From positions 1 through 34,380 of the forward strand of contig CAIXPF010000060.1 in assembly GCA_903921205.1 (NCBI GenBank): DNA of 34,380 bases, in the 5' to 3' direction. Source of the DNA: an uncultured Acidimicrobiia bacterium. GTDB taxonomy: Bacteria; Actinomycetota; Acidimicrobiia; Acidimicrobiales; CAIXPF01. Below the pieces are notes generated by a model, which was given only the letters and a program-made list of their open reading frames with translations, did no database searches and was not told the origin of the DNA. Every line of letters begins with the position of its first letter. Position 1 is the first letter of the stretch. A program made the position numbers and the translations under genes. Positions 8,518-15,940 of the stretch are shown here, one piece after another.

Positions 8518-9855
8518 ATGACCTCGGCCCGCGACGATGTGGCGACCGGTGACGCGACGCCCGTTGCGATGCCCGACCTGGCGACCGGCGACGTGGCCAT
8601 GCCGGGCGGTATCGAGCCGGGAGCGGCGCGGCCGGCCGGTTTCGGCCACGCCTTCGCCTCGCTGCGCTGCCGGCACTTCCCGAAGGTCTATGCCACCGGC
8701 TGGATCTGGAGCATCGCCCGGTGGGGGCTCGGTTTCCTCGGGGCGTTCGTCGCCAACGACCTGACCGGTTCGCCCCGCCTGGTGCAGTTGACCGGCACCA
8801 TGATGTGGGGGCCGTTGCTGTTCGCCGGCCTGATCGGCGGCGCGGTCTCGGACCGTTTCGATCGGCGCCGCACGGTGCTGGTGCAGCTCGGGGTGCTCGT
8901 CCCGCTGACCGCGATGATGGGTGCCCTGGCCCTCACCGACGCCCTGCGGGTGTGGATGATCTACCCGTTCATGCTGGTGGTGGGCCTGGGCTGGATCGTG
9001 GACATGACCGCACGGCGGGCGCTCATCTACGACCTCGTCGGCGCCGAGCAGATCAACGGGGCGATGGCGCTCGAGATGCTCAGCTCGTCCGCCGGCCTGC
9101 TGCTCGGCGCGCTCATCGGCGGCACGGTCATCCAGACGCTGGGTGTGGGTGCCGCCTACCTGGTCATCGCCGCCGGGCTGCTGGTGGCCATGCTGATCAT
9201 GTGGCGGGTGCCCGCGCCCGGCGTCGCCCCTGCGAGCCTCGCGGCGCCGGTCGAGAAGCCGCCGCCGTTCCTGCGGGCCGTCGCCGAGGGCTTCCGGGCG
9301 TTGCCGGCCAACCTGGCGCTGGTGTCGATCCTCGGGGTGACCGTCTTCGTGGACTTCTTCCACTTCTCCTACTTCCCCATCGTGCAGGTGATGGGCAAGC
9401 GGGTCGGGGCGTCCCCGGCGATGATCGGCCTGATCTCGGCCGCAGCGGGTGCCGGGATGATGGCCGGGTCGTTGTGGGTGGCGATCCGCACCCCGCACCG
9501 TGGCAAGGCCTACGTCGGCGGGTCCCTGGTCGCCTGCGTGTTGCTCATCGGCTTCGCCACCCTGCCCTCGTACTGGATGATGGTGGCCTTCGCCGGGGCT
9601 GCCGGTGCGGCCCTGGGCCTGTTCGGCGCGACGCAGACAGCGTTGGCCATCACCACCACCACGCCCGAGATGCGGGGCCGGGCCATGGGCCTGCTCAGCA
9701 TGGCCATCGGGGCGTTGCCGGTGGGCATGTACGCCCTCGGGGAACTGGCCCAGGCGGTGGGTGCCCCCACGGCGCTGGTGATCTTCAACGTGGCGGGGTT
9801 CGTCGGACTGCTGGTCTGGCTGCGGGTGCGTCCCGAGGTGCTGTCGGTCCGCTGA
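8518..9855 (+). CDS. MFS transporter, EntS/MFS_3-like exporter
   Basis: This 445-residue membrane protein belongs to the major facilitator superfamily. About 45 polar residues precede the first membrane segment (WSIARWGLGFLGAFVAN), which is longer than usual, so a later start is possible. The -10 box 8 nt before ATG 8518 favours the long form. Roughly twelve hydrophobic helices follow. The loop motif GGAVSDRFDRRRTV sits between helices 2 and 3, as in the MFS_3/enterobactin exporter group, and ITTTTPEMRGRAMGLL matches the second-half loop. It is expected to move a small molecule across the membrane by proton antiport. Substrate and direction cannot be told. It is followed after 108 nt by an amidohydrolase gene on the same strand. 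Confidence 0.88.
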   Translation: MTSARDDVATGDATPVAMPDLATGDVAMPGGIEPGAARPAGFGHAFASLRCRHFPKVYATGWIWSIARWGLGFLGAFVANDLTGSPRLVQLTGTMMWGPLLFAGLIGGAVSDRFDRRRTVLVQLGVLVPLTAMMGALALTDALRVWMIYPFMLVVGLGWIVDMTARRALIYDLVGAEQINGAMALEMLSSSAGLLLGALIGGTVIQTLGVGAAYLVIAAGLLVAMLIMWRVPAPGVAPASLAAPVEKPPPFLRAVAEGFRALPANLALVSILGVTVFVDFFHFSYFPIVQVMGKRVGASPAMIGLISAAAGAGMMAGSLWVAIRTPHRGKAYVGGSLVACVLLIGFATLPSYWMMVAFAGAAGAALGLFGATQTALAITTTTPEMRGRAMGLLSMAIGALPVGMYALGELAQAVGAPTALVIFNVAGFVGLLVWLRVRPEVLSVR

Positions 9856-9898
9856 GCCCGTCGGTCGCTGCGGTTCGAGCCTGCCGCCGGACAGCGCA

Positions 9899-9938
9899 TA
9901 CCATGCTCCTGCACACAGACCTGATCGGACCGTCAGGT
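9899..9938 (+). promoter_or_regulatory. Possible promoter and operator for the amidohydrolase gene
   Basis: TACCAT (9899-9904) resembles a -10 box. Just downstream, ACCTGA (9919-9924) and TCAGGT (9933-9938) form a 20-bp inverted repeat with an 8-nt spacer, where a TetR-type repressor could bind. The start codon at 9964 has its own Shine-Dalgarno, AAGGAG. The operator role is inference. Confidence 0.35.
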
Positions 9939-9963
9939 TCGCGGGAGACGAAGGAGCGCGGCG

Positions 9964-11154
9964 ATGACCATGACCGCACCGCAGCAGGGCGACATCCTCG
10001 CCGGGCTGAAGATCATCGACACCGACACCCACCTGTCGGAACCGGCCGACCTGTGGACCTCGCGTGCCCCGGCGCGTTACCGCGACGAGGTGCCCCGCCA
10101 GGTCGAGCTCAACGGCCGCCGGCGCTGGGTCATCGGCGGTGACATCGACCTCGGCGGGGTCGGTGCCGCCAGCGTGGTCGATCCGGCCGGCGAGAAGATC
10201 TACGGCGTCGGCTGGCTGAAGCTGTCCGTCGAGGAGGTCCACGCCGCCTCGTCGCAGATCCCCGCCCGCCTGAAGCTGATGGACGAGGTCGGGGTGTACG
10301 CCCAGATCGTGTACCCGAACCTCGCCGGGTTCGGGAACCAGGCCTTCATGCGGGTCCAGGACAGCGAGCTGCGCCTGCTGTGCGCGCAGATCTACAACGA
10401 CGCCGGGGCCGAGCACCAGGAGCAGTCCGGTGAGCGGATCTTCACCATGGCGCTGGTGCCGTGGTGGGACATCGACGCGTCGGTGGCCGAGGTGCGGCGT
10501 TGCGCGGCGATGGGCATGCGCGGCGTGGTGATGTGCTCCAACCCCGAGGACGCCGGCATGCCCGATCTGGGCCAGCCGGTGTGGGCGCCGTTCTTCGAGG
10601 CGTGCGAGGAGCTGGGCATGCCGATCAACTTCCACATCGGGGCCAGCTCCGGGGAGATGGACTTCTTCGGCAAGACCCCGTGGAAGTCCCACGGCGGCGA
10701 GACCCGCCTGGCGCTCGGGTCGGCCAACCTGTTCCTGGGCAACGCCCGGGTGATCGGCAACCTGATCTACTCCGGTGTGCTCGAGCGCTATCCGACGCAG
10801 CGGTTCGTGTCGGTCGAGTCGGGTCTCGGCTGGATCCCGTTCTATCTCGACGCCCTGGACTACGAGATGTCCGAGACGATGCCCAACGACTCCAAGAAGC
10901 TGTCGCTGACGCCGTCGGAGTACTACAAGCGGCAGTTCTACAGCTGCTTCTGGTTCGAGAAGACCGGCCTGAAGACCAACATCGAGGCGCTCGGCGCCGA
11001 GCGGGTGCTCTTCGAGACCGACTTCCCGCACCCGACCTGCCTCTATCCCGGTGGTGGCGACCACATCCGTTCGTCGCTGTCGGGCCTCGACGACTACACC
11101 CGTCGCCGGGTGCTGCAGGACAACGCCGCCGACCTGTACCGCATCGGCCTCTGA
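9964..11154 (+). CDS. Amidohydrolase family 2 (ACMSD-like) metal-dependent hydrolase or decarboxylase
   Basis: The 396-residue protein fits the Amidohydro_2/ACMSD-like TIM-barrel family, whose members hydrolyse or decarboxylate small, often aromatic-derived acids using a divalent metal. DTDTHLSEP near residues 19-27 holds the N-terminal Asp-x-His metal motif. INFHIGASSGEMDFFG supplies the central His, and FETDFPHPTCLYPGG near 350 supplies the late catalytic Asp. ATG 9964 is preceded by AAGGAG at good spacing. A second member of the family lies at 23833-25020; the two are clearly different sequences. The reaction is not identifiable from sequence alone. Confidence 0.88.
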   Translation: MTMTAPQQGDILAGLKIIDTDTHLSEPADLWTSRAPARYRDEVPRQVELNGRRRWVIGGDIDLGGVGAASVVDPAGEKIYGVGWLKLSVEEVHAASSQIPARLKLMDEVGVYAQIVYPNLAGFGNQAFMRVQDSELRLLCAQIYNDAGAEHQEQSGERIFTMALVPWWDIDASVAEVRRCAAMGMRGVVMCSNPEDAGMPDLGQPVWAPFFEACEELGMPINFHIGASSGEMDFFGKTPWKSHGGETRLALGSANLFLGNARVIGNLIYSGVLERYPTQRFVSVESGLGWIPFYLDALDYEMSETMPNDSKKLSLTPSEYYKRQFYSCFWFEKTGLKTNIEALGAERVLFETDFPHPTCLYPGGGDHIRSSLSGLDDYTRRRVLQDNAADLYRIGL

Positions 11155-11159
11155 CCCCG

Positions 11160-11188
11160 GGCGGACACCGCTCGCCCCGGTGTCCGCC
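11160..11188 (+). terminator. Hairpin terminator after the amidohydrolase gene
   Basis: Perfect 10-bp arms GGCGGACACC and GGTGTCCGCC enclose a 9-nt loop, starting 6 nt after the stop codon. No T tract follows. Confidence 0.7.
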
Positions 11189-11211
11189 GCCGGCGGACCC
11201 CGACCCTTCGA

Positions 11212-11239
11212 CGAGCCCGGCCCTCTGCGGCCGGGCTCG
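11212..11239. terminator. Second hairpin in the convergent gap
   Basis: Perfect 11-bp arms CGAGCCCGGCC (11212-11222) and GGCCGGGCTCG (11229-11239) enclose the 6-nt loop CTCTGC. It could end transcription from either the amidohydrolase or the nitroreductase side. Confidence 0.65.
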
Positions 11240-11275
11240 CTGCGTCCCCGGCCGTCGGCCCCGGGTGGAGCATGG

Positions 11276-11343
11276 CGAATCGGCACCGATTCGGCGTGAT
11301 GCCCCACGGGGTATCGCAGCGAATCGACGTCGATTCGCTGCGA
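11276..11343. repeat. CGAWTCG heptamer cluster, locus B, with 30-bp perfect palindrome
   Basis: There are two inverted heptamer pairs, each with 11-bp start-to-start spacing. They are CGAATCG at 11276 with CGATTCG at 11287, and CGAATCG at 11320 with CGATTCG at 11331. The second pair sits inside a perfect 30-bp palindrome at 11314-11343, centred on ACGT at 11327-11330 with no loop. The cluster lies 11 bp before the stop codon of the nitroreductase gene, in a convergent gap. A palindrome without a loop suits a protein-binding dyad as well as a terminator. Confidence 0.8.
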
Positions 11344-11354
11344 CGGTGTCGAAT

Positions 11355-12245
11355 TCAGTCGAGGCGAAAGCCTTTTCGGCGCAGAAACGCGGCCAGGTCG
11401 GCACGCTCCGTGGCGGAAACCTGGCGGGCCTTGTCCAGCGACCACCCGTAGAAGTCGGCGGTCCCGAACCGCTCACGGTACTGCTGGCGGTCGGGCGGGA
11501 TGGAGAACACCGCATCGCGCCGACGGTCGTAGCCGTCGAGTTCGTCGACGAACGCCGCATCGTCGTAGCGGTCACGGTGCACGGTCAGCGCCGGTGGGAG
11601 TCGAAGCACCTGGTGGCCGGTGTCGCCACGGTGCCCGATGCACAGCCCCGATATCGGGAACACCAGGTCGGGCAGCTCGCAGATCTCGCTCACCGCATCG
11701 ATGTGGTTACGGACCACCGAGATCGGACAGGTCCCCAGGCCCATCGACTCGGCCGCCCAGACGAAGCTCGACAGGTGCAGGGCGGCGTCGACCGCCGGGT
11801 TGAGCACGGCGTCGAGGTGGTCGTTGCCGAACTCGATGCCGTGCAGCTCGCAGATGCGGCGGATCCGCCGCCCGTCGCCGCAGAACAGCAGGAACCGGGC
11901 GCACGAGCGGATCCACGGCATGTCCGGGATCAGGTCGGCGATGCGGCCCCGACGCTCGGGATCGTCCACGACGATGATCGCCACCTGCTGCAGGTCCGAC
12001 TTCGCCGGGGTCGACAGTGCCGCCGCGAGCAGGCGTTCCAGGGTCGCCTCGTCGACGGGTTCGTCGGTGAAGCGCCGGCAGATGCGGTGCCGCAGCATGG
12101 TCGCCACCGTCTCGGTCGGTGGCGCGTGCTGGGCGAAGTGCGGCGCCACACCGAACCGTGCCTCGATCAGCGCCGCGGTGTCGGGTCCGTTGCGCTCCGG
12201 TCCGCCGCTCGCCCGTTCACCGCTCGCCTGTCCGTCCGTCGACAT
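11355..12245 (-). CDS. Nitroreductase-family flavoenzyme
   Basis: This 296-residue protein is a nitroreductase-fold enzyme. The family binds FMN and uses NAD(P)H to reduce nitro groups, quinones or conjugated bonds, or works in reverse in dehydrogenations. The N-terminal FMN-phosphate motif is RHRICRRFTDEPV (about 52-64), followed by LLAAALSTPAKSDLQQ. The later segment ESMGLGTCPISVVRN matches the second flavin-contact region. The chain is longer than the usual 200 or so residues, with an N-terminal 45-residue lead and a C-terminal extension ending SATERADLAAFLRRKGF. ATG 12245 follows GAGAGGACGGGT and lies 10 nt after the stop of the isocitrate lyase-like gene. It is therefore the last gene of a three-gene operon starting at 14624. 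The substrate is unknown. Confidence 0.88.
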   Translation of the reverse strand: MSTDGQASGERASGGPERNGPDTAALIEARFGVAPHFAQHAPPTETVATMLRHRICRRFTDEPVDEATLERLLAAALSTPAKSDLQQVAIIVVDDPERRGRIADLIPDMPWIRSCARFLLFCGDGRRIRRICELHGIEFGNDHLDAVLNPAVDAALHLSSFVWAAESMGLGTCPISVVRNHIDAVSEICELPDLVFPISGLCIGHRGDTGHQVLRLPPALTVHRDRYDDAAFVDELDGYDRRRDAVFSIPPDRQQYRERFGTADFYGWSLDKARQVSATERADLAAFLRRKGFRLD

Positions 12246-12255
12246 ACCCGTCCTC

Positions 12256-13128
12256 TCAGGTGCCGGGCTCGGTGGTGGCCCGCTCGATGTCGTAGAGCTC
12301 CTCGAGACCGGCCAGCGGGGCCAGCTGGTGGTAGAAGGCGTTGCGCGGCCGCAGGTCGTCGCCGGCCCGGTCGGGGTGGTCCAGCTGCCGCTGGTAGAGG
12401 TCGCGCACCGCGGCCATCGCCGCGACCTGGCCGCTCATGGGGTCGATCACCATGGCGTAGCCGAGCTCGGCCCACTGCGCCGGCGGCCGCACGTCGAGCA
12501 TCGTCATCGCCACCACGGGCACGCCGAGCCGCTTCGGCGCCTCGGCCCACTGCTCGTCGGTCTGGGGGAACAGCATGATGGCGTCGGCCCCGGCTGCGAC
12601 GTAGGCCTCGGCCCGTTCCAGGGCGGCCTCGAAGCTCTCGTGGCGCACCGCCCCGGTCCGGGCGATCAGCACGAAGTCGGGGTCGCGGCGCTGGGCGACG
12701 GCCACCTCGATCTTGGCCACCATGTCGGCGACGGGCACCAGGTGCTCGATGCCGCGGTGATGGCTGACCCGCTTGGGGGCCACCTGGTCCTCGAGCTCCA
12801 CCCCGACCGCGCCGGTGGCCTCGAACTCCCACATCATGCGGGCCACATGCACCGGGTCGCCGAAGCCGACGCCCCCGTCGATCACCAGGGCCAGGTCGCT
12901 GCGCCGGGTGATGGCCCGGGCGAAACCGGCCAGCTCGTCGACGGTCAGCAGCGCCTCGGACACCGCCAGCTGGTAGCCCAGCCCGCCGCCGGAGAGATAG
13001 CCCGATTCGTAACCGATCTGGCTGGCCAGCCGGGCGGTCAGCGGGTCGAGGCACAGCGGGGCCAGCAGCGGCGCGGCCTCACCGGCGGCCGCGGCCTGCA
13101 GCCGGGCCCGGAACGCCGGGCGATCCAT
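12256..13128 (-). CDS. Isocitrate lyase/PEP mutase superfamily protein with altered active site
   Basis: The 290-residue TIM-barrel protein belongs to the superfamily that includes methylisocitrate lyase, PEP mutase and oxaloacetate decarboxylase, all of which act on C-C or C-P bonds of alpha-oxo or hydroxy acids. Family marks are LCLDPLTARLASQIGYESGY (about 25-44), VIDGGVGFGDPVHV (about 82-95) and VELEDQVAPKR (about 110-120). Two canonical sites differ. The metal motif D-x-D-x-G-Y/F-G reads D84-G-G-V-G-F-G, and the lyase loop K-R-C-G-H reads K119-R-V-S-H, so the catalytic Cys of lyases is absent. Its ATG overlaps the TGA of the upstream flavoprotein gene by one base (TGATG), so the two are translationally coupled. 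It may be a decarboxylase, hydrolase or non-lyase member. Confidence 0.85.
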   Translation of the reverse strand: MDRPAFRARLQAAAAGEAAPLLAPLCLDPLTARLASQIGYESGYLSGGGLGYQLAVSEALLTVDELAGFARAITRRSDLALVIDGGVGFGDPVHVARMMWEFEATGAVGVELEDQVAPKRVSHHRGIEHLVPVADMVAKIEVAVAQRRDPDFVLIARTGAVRHESFEAALERAEAYVAAGADAIMLFPQTDEQWAEAPKRLGVPVVAMTMLDVRPPAQWAELGYAMVIDPMSGQVAAMAAVRDLYQRQLDHPDRAGDDLRPRNAFYHQLAPLAGLEELYDIERATTEPGT

Positions 13129-14624
13129 CAGCGCACCGCCGCCGCAGCGCTCGTGCCGGCGATCTTGCCGAACACCGACCCGGCCACCAGGCCGGTGCCA
13201 CCGGGGTAGTTGTGGTAGAAGAGCCCGCCCACCAGCTCCCCGCAGGCGAACAGGCCGCTGATCGGGGTCTCGGTGGTGTCGAGCACCTCGCAGTCGTTGG
13301 ACACCTTCAACCCGCCGAAGGTGAAGGTGATCCCGCAGGTGACGGCATAGGCCTCGTACGGCGGGGTGTCCAGCACGTTGGCCCAGTTGGTCTTGGGGAA
13401 GGGAATGCCCGGGGTGCCCCGACCGTCCTTGATCGCCGGGTTGAACGGGACGTCGGTCTGCACTGCGGCGTTGTAGGCCTTGATGGTCTCGAGGCACTGC
13501 TGCGGGTCGACCCCTTCGAGCTTGGTGACCAGTTCCTCCAGCGAGTCGGCCCGGACCCGGGTGACCTCGCGGATGCGGTACTCGTCGCGCAGCAGGTCCA
13601 GCACCTTGGCGTCGAAGATCTGCCAGGCGAACATGTCGGGCTGATTGAGGATCACTGCGCCGTACTTGGCGTAGGTGTAGTTGCGGAAGTCGGCGCCCTC
13701 GTCGACGAAGCGCTCGCCCCGGGCGTTGACCATGATGCCCAGCGGGTACGAGTGCTTCTGGAAGCCGTCGCCGACCGCCAGGTCACCGAAGGGCGGGGCA
13801 TTGAGGTCCCAGCCCACGGCGTGCGAGCCCGACCAGTGCCCGTAGGGCATGGCCCCGATGTCGAGGGCCATGCGGATGCCGGCGCCGGTGTTGTACTTGG
13901 TGCCGCGCACCTTGGCCAGATCCCAGTTGGTGCCCAGGTAGCGGGCCCGCCACTCGGCGTTGGCCTGGAACCCGCCCGCCGCCAGCACGACCGCCTTGGT
14001 GGCGACCTCGTGGACCTGCCCATCGTGGCGGATGCGGATCCCGGTGACGCAGCCGTGCTCGTCGGTCACCAGCGACTGGCCGGCTGCGCCGTAGACCACC
14101 CGGATGCCGTCGCGCCGGCAGGCCTTGTGCTCGAGCTCGACGAGGCCCTCGCCGCCACCCCATGCCTCGACCGCCAGGCCACCCCAGAAGGTGAACTTCC
14201 CGTCGACCTTGAACGCCTGGCGTCCGTAGCTGGGCTGGAAGCGCACGCCCTTCTCCCGCATCCACACCATCGTGGGGAAGCTGTTGCGCACCAGCAGCTC
14301 GACCAGGTCGGGGTCGGCCCGGTACTGGGTCACCCGGGCCATGTCGTCGAAGTACTGCTGGTCGGTGTACGTCCCGAAGTTGACGTTGGTGCGCTCGTCC
14401 TCGGTGAGGTCGGGCATCAGCTGCACCAGGTCGTCCACGCCGTTGAACACGACCCGCATGGCCCCGGCGGTGTACCGGGTGTTGCCCCCGGAGTGCGACT
14501 CGGGTGCGGCGTCGATCATCAGGACCGACGCACCCCCTTCCCGCGCCGCAAGCGCAGCGCAGGCCGCGGCATTGCCGGCCCCCACGACCACGACATCAAC
14601 CGGTTCGAACGTATCGGTCCCCAT
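13128..14624 (-). CDS. FAD-dependent dehydrogenase, fumarate reductase/tricarballylate dehydrogenase-like
   Basis: The 498-residue flavoprotein belongs to the FAD-binding family of succinate dehydrogenase/fumarate reductase A subunits. It most resembles the stand-alone tricarballylate dehydrogenase (TcuA) type. The dinucleotide fold is VDVVVVGAGNAAACAALAA near the N-terminus, followed by the PESHSGGNTRYTAGAM segment typical of this group. PLGIMVNARGERFVDEG is the conserved substrate-domain stretch, and the C-terminal GLFACGELVGGLFYHNYPG with TGLVAGSVFGKIAG closes the FAD site. A TAGCGT box 8 nt before ATG 14624, with GTGACG 17 nt further up, suggests a leaderless promoter. It leads an operon with the PEP mutase-like and nitroreductase genes, and likely oxidises a polycarboxylate or enoate. 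Substrate unproven. Confidence 0.88.
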   Translation of the reverse strand: MGTDTFEPVDVVVVGAGNAAACAALAAREGGASVLMIDAAPESHSGGNTRYTAGAMRVVFNGVDDLVQLMPDLTEDERTNVNFGTYTDQQYFDDMARVTQYRADPDLVELLVRNSFPTMVWMREKGVRFQPSYGRQAFKVDGKFTFWGGLAVEAWGGGEGLVELEHKACRRDGIRVVYGAAGQSLVTDEHGCVTGIRIRHDGQVHEVATKAVVLAAGGFQANAEWRARYLGTNWDLAKVRGTKYNTGAGIRMALDIGAMPYGHWSGSHAVGWDLNAPPFGDLAVGDGFQKHSYPLGIMVNARGERFVDEGADFRNYTYAKYGAVILNQPDMFAWQIFDAKVLDLLRDEYRIREVTRVRADSLEELVTKLEGVDPQQCLETIKAYNAAVQTDVPFNPAIKDGRGTPGIPFPKTNWANVLDTPPYEAYAVTCGITFTFGGLKVSNDCEVLDTTETPISGLFACGELVGGLFYHNYPGGTGLVAGSVFGKIAGTSAAAAVR

Positions 14625-14632
14625 GGCGCCAC

Positions 14633-14661
14633 ACGCTACCTGCGCGCCGGTGGGGCGTCAC
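14633..14661 (-). promoter_or_regulatory. Promoter of the flavoprotein operon
   Basis: On the minus strand, GTGACG (14656-14661) and TAGCGT (14633-14638) are spaced by 17 nt. The -10 ends 8 nt before ATG 14624, so the transcript is probably leaderless. Confidence 0.55.
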
Positions 14662-14703
14662 CACCGCAGGTTCCCCTGTCCTCGGGACCGCCGACGTGAA
14701 TGC

Positions 14704-14731
14704 GTCAAGTGTCTTCGGCCGAAGATAAACT
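14704..14731 (+). promoter_or_regulatory. Promoter and 14-bp palindromic operator of the CsoR/CstR-like gene
   Basis: TAAACT (14726-14731) ends 8 nt before the GTG start. A weak -35 (GTCAAG, 14704-14709) lies 16 nt upstream. The perfect palindrome TCTTCGGCCGAAGA (14712-14725) fills the spacer and abuts the -10. A repressor bound there would block RNA polymerase, so autoregulation is likely. Confidence 0.6.
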
Positions 14732-14739
14732 CGCCGCCA

Positions 14740-15009
14740 GTGGAGCTTCCCGACGAAATCCTCAACGACCTGCAGAAGCGATTGCGCCGGGCCGAAGGCC
14801 AGCTGCGAGGTGTCCAGGCGATGCTCGAAGATGGCAGGGACTGCCGCGAGGTCGTCACCCAGCTGTCCGCCGTCATCGGCGCCCTCGAACAGACCGGCTT
14901 CAAGCTGGTGGCCAGCGGGCTCACGTGGTGCATCGCCAACCCCGACGAGGCCAAGGCCAACGGCCTGGGCGTCGACGAGGTGCAGCGCATGTTCATGAAG
15001 CTGACCTGA
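14740..15009 (+). CDS. CsoR/RcnR/CstR-superfamily repressor, CstR-like Cys pair
   Basis: The 89-residue all-helical protein is a DUF156 (CsoR/FrmR) repressor. It begins at GTG 14740 with a leaderless -10 8 nt upstream, and its N-terminal core is LQKRLRRAEGQLRGVQAMLEDGRDC. Cysteines stand at 35 and 64, the spacing used for ligand sensing across the family. The histidine that copper-sensing CsoR carries four residues before the second Cys is Gly60 here (VASGLTWC). A Cys-Cys pair without that His is the signature of CstR-type sensors, which respond to persulfides rather than copper. That assignment is inference. No rhodanese, persulfide dioxygenase or copper pump gene is in the window. The gene is divergent from the flavoprotein operon with 115 nt between starts and might control both. 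Confidence 0.88.
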   Translation: MELPDEILNDLQKRLRRAEGQLRGVQAMLEDGRDCREVVTQLSAVIGALEQTGFKLVASGLTWCIANPDEAKANGLGVDEVQRMFMKLT

Positions 15010-15026
15010 CCCCGCCGCCTTCACCG

Positions 15027-15045
15027 GCCCGGTCGTCGACCGGGC
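15027..15045. terminator. Hairpin between repressor and MaoC-like gene
   Basis: Arms GCCCGGTC and GACCGGGC around a 3-nt loop (GTC) lie in the 66-nt gap between two convergent stop codons. Confidence 0.6.
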
Positions 15046-15075
15046 GGCCGGGCCCAGTCGGTCGGGGCTGCCGGA

Positions 15076-15480
15076 TCAGTCGGCCAGTTCGACCGTGGCG
15101 GTGCCGATCACCGAGGTGACACCCTCGTGGTTCAGCATCGTCAGGTCGACCTCGACCAGGCGGTTGTCCTCGTCGAGGTCGGTGACCGCCCCACGACAGG
15201 TGGCGGAGGTGTCCACCACCATCGTGGTGCGGAACACGGTGTCGAGCTTGCGGATCTTCGCCCCGGGCGCCCACTGGTGGATCATGGCGGCCAGGAACCC
15301 CTGGCTCATGACCCCGGGCACGATGGCTCCGGGCAGTCCTTCGGACTTGGCGAACTCGTGATCGGTGAAGCGGGGGAAGTCCATGTAGGCGGCCTTCACG
15401 AACAGCCGGACCTTGTCCATGGAGATGTCGGGGTGGGTCTCGGGCAGGTCGTCGCCCAGCTCGACCTCGGAGAATCGCAC
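15076..15480 (-). CDS. MaoC-like hotdog protein (small subunit of a paired hydratase)
   Basis: The 134-residue protein is a single hotdog-fold MaoC-like domain, the size of one half of a heteromeric (R)-enoyl-CoA hydratase. GTG 15480 starts 2 nt after the stop of the partner gene, with GGAGG inside that gene about 9 nt upstream. The segment AAYMDFPRFTDHEFAKSEGLPG with IVPGVMSQGFLAAMIHQWAPG aligns with the hydratase-2 motif A-G-D-x-N-P-x-H-x-D. The catalytic Asp and His positions appear as Met and Phe. Such a pair with a MaoC_N-like partner is common in actinobacterial steroid or fatty-acid clusters. It is the last gene of the operon starting at 18992. It may be a structural partner or act on an unusual acyl-CoA. 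Confidence 0.82.
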   Translation of the reverse strand: MRFSEVELGDDLPETHPDISMDKVRLFVKAAYMDFPRFTDHEFAKSEGLPGAIVPGVMSQGFLAAMIHQWAPGAKIRKLDTVFRTTMVVDTSATCRGAVTDLDEDNRLVEVDLTMLNHEGVTSVIGTATVELAD

Positions 15481-15482
15481 GA

Positions 15483-15929
15483 TCAGCCCTCCACGGCCTT
15501 GATCTGGCGCAGGTCGACGGTGGCGACCGGCTCATCGTTCTGGTTGAAGAAGTTCAGCCGGTGCACGATGAACAGCATCGTGCCGCTGCGGCCGGTCTTG
15601 GCGTAGATGTCGGCGATCTCCGAGCGGGCCGAGAGGCGGTCGCCGGGGCGGATCGGGGCGAGGATCTCGACCGACTTGCCGCCGTCGATGCTGCGGCCCC
15701 GGCCGAGATCGGGGAAATCCTTCGGGGTCATGGCGTCACGGGTGTTGCCCAGACAGCCGATGAAGGTCGGGTGCGCCTCGAAATCGGGGTTGGACGGATC
15801 GCTGTAACGCGGATCGGTATCACCGCAGGAGGCGGCGTAGTCCAGCACCTGCTGTTCCTTGATGGTGTACTCGGCGCGATGGAACTCTTTGCCGACCCAG
15901 TCGCGTCGGAGGGAATCAATATCGACCAC
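15483..15929 (-). CDS. MaoC N-terminal/FAS1-like hotdog dehydratase subunit
   Basis: The 148-residue protein matches the MaoC_dehydrat_N family (FAS1-like dehydratase half), which pairs with a second hotdog subunit to hydrate enoyl-CoA or dehydrate hydroxyacyl thioesters. The motif region DYAASCGDTDPRYSDP keeps the Asp but has Tyr in place of the catalytic His of the D-x4-H signature. PTFIGCLGNTRDAM and IRPGDRLSARSEIADIYAKTG are typical of the fold. GTG 15929 lies 11 nt downstream of the PHP gene stop, with AGGCGG close by as a possible ribosome site. The next gene begins 2 nt after its stop, consistent with a 1:1 complex. Confidence 0.83.
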   Translation of the reverse strand: MVDIDSLRRDWVGKEFHRAEYTIKEQQVLDYAASCGDTDPRYSDPSNPDFEAHPTFIGCLGNTRDAMTPKDFPDLGRGRSIDGGKSVEILAPIRPGDRLSARSEIADIYAKTGRSGTMLFIVHRLNFFNQNDEPVATVDLRQIKAVEG

Positions 15930-15940
15930 GGCAATACCGC

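Noticed and set aside
11276-11343. LexA/SOS box
   Set aside because: The CGAWTCG-N4-CGAWTCG pattern does not fit the actinobacterial CGAAC-N4-GTTCG type box, and it lies at gene 3' ends.
8503-11445. 980-residue open frame antisense to the MFS and amidohydrolase genes
   Set aside because: His/Gly/Arg-rich composition, and it covers two well-supported genes on the other strand.
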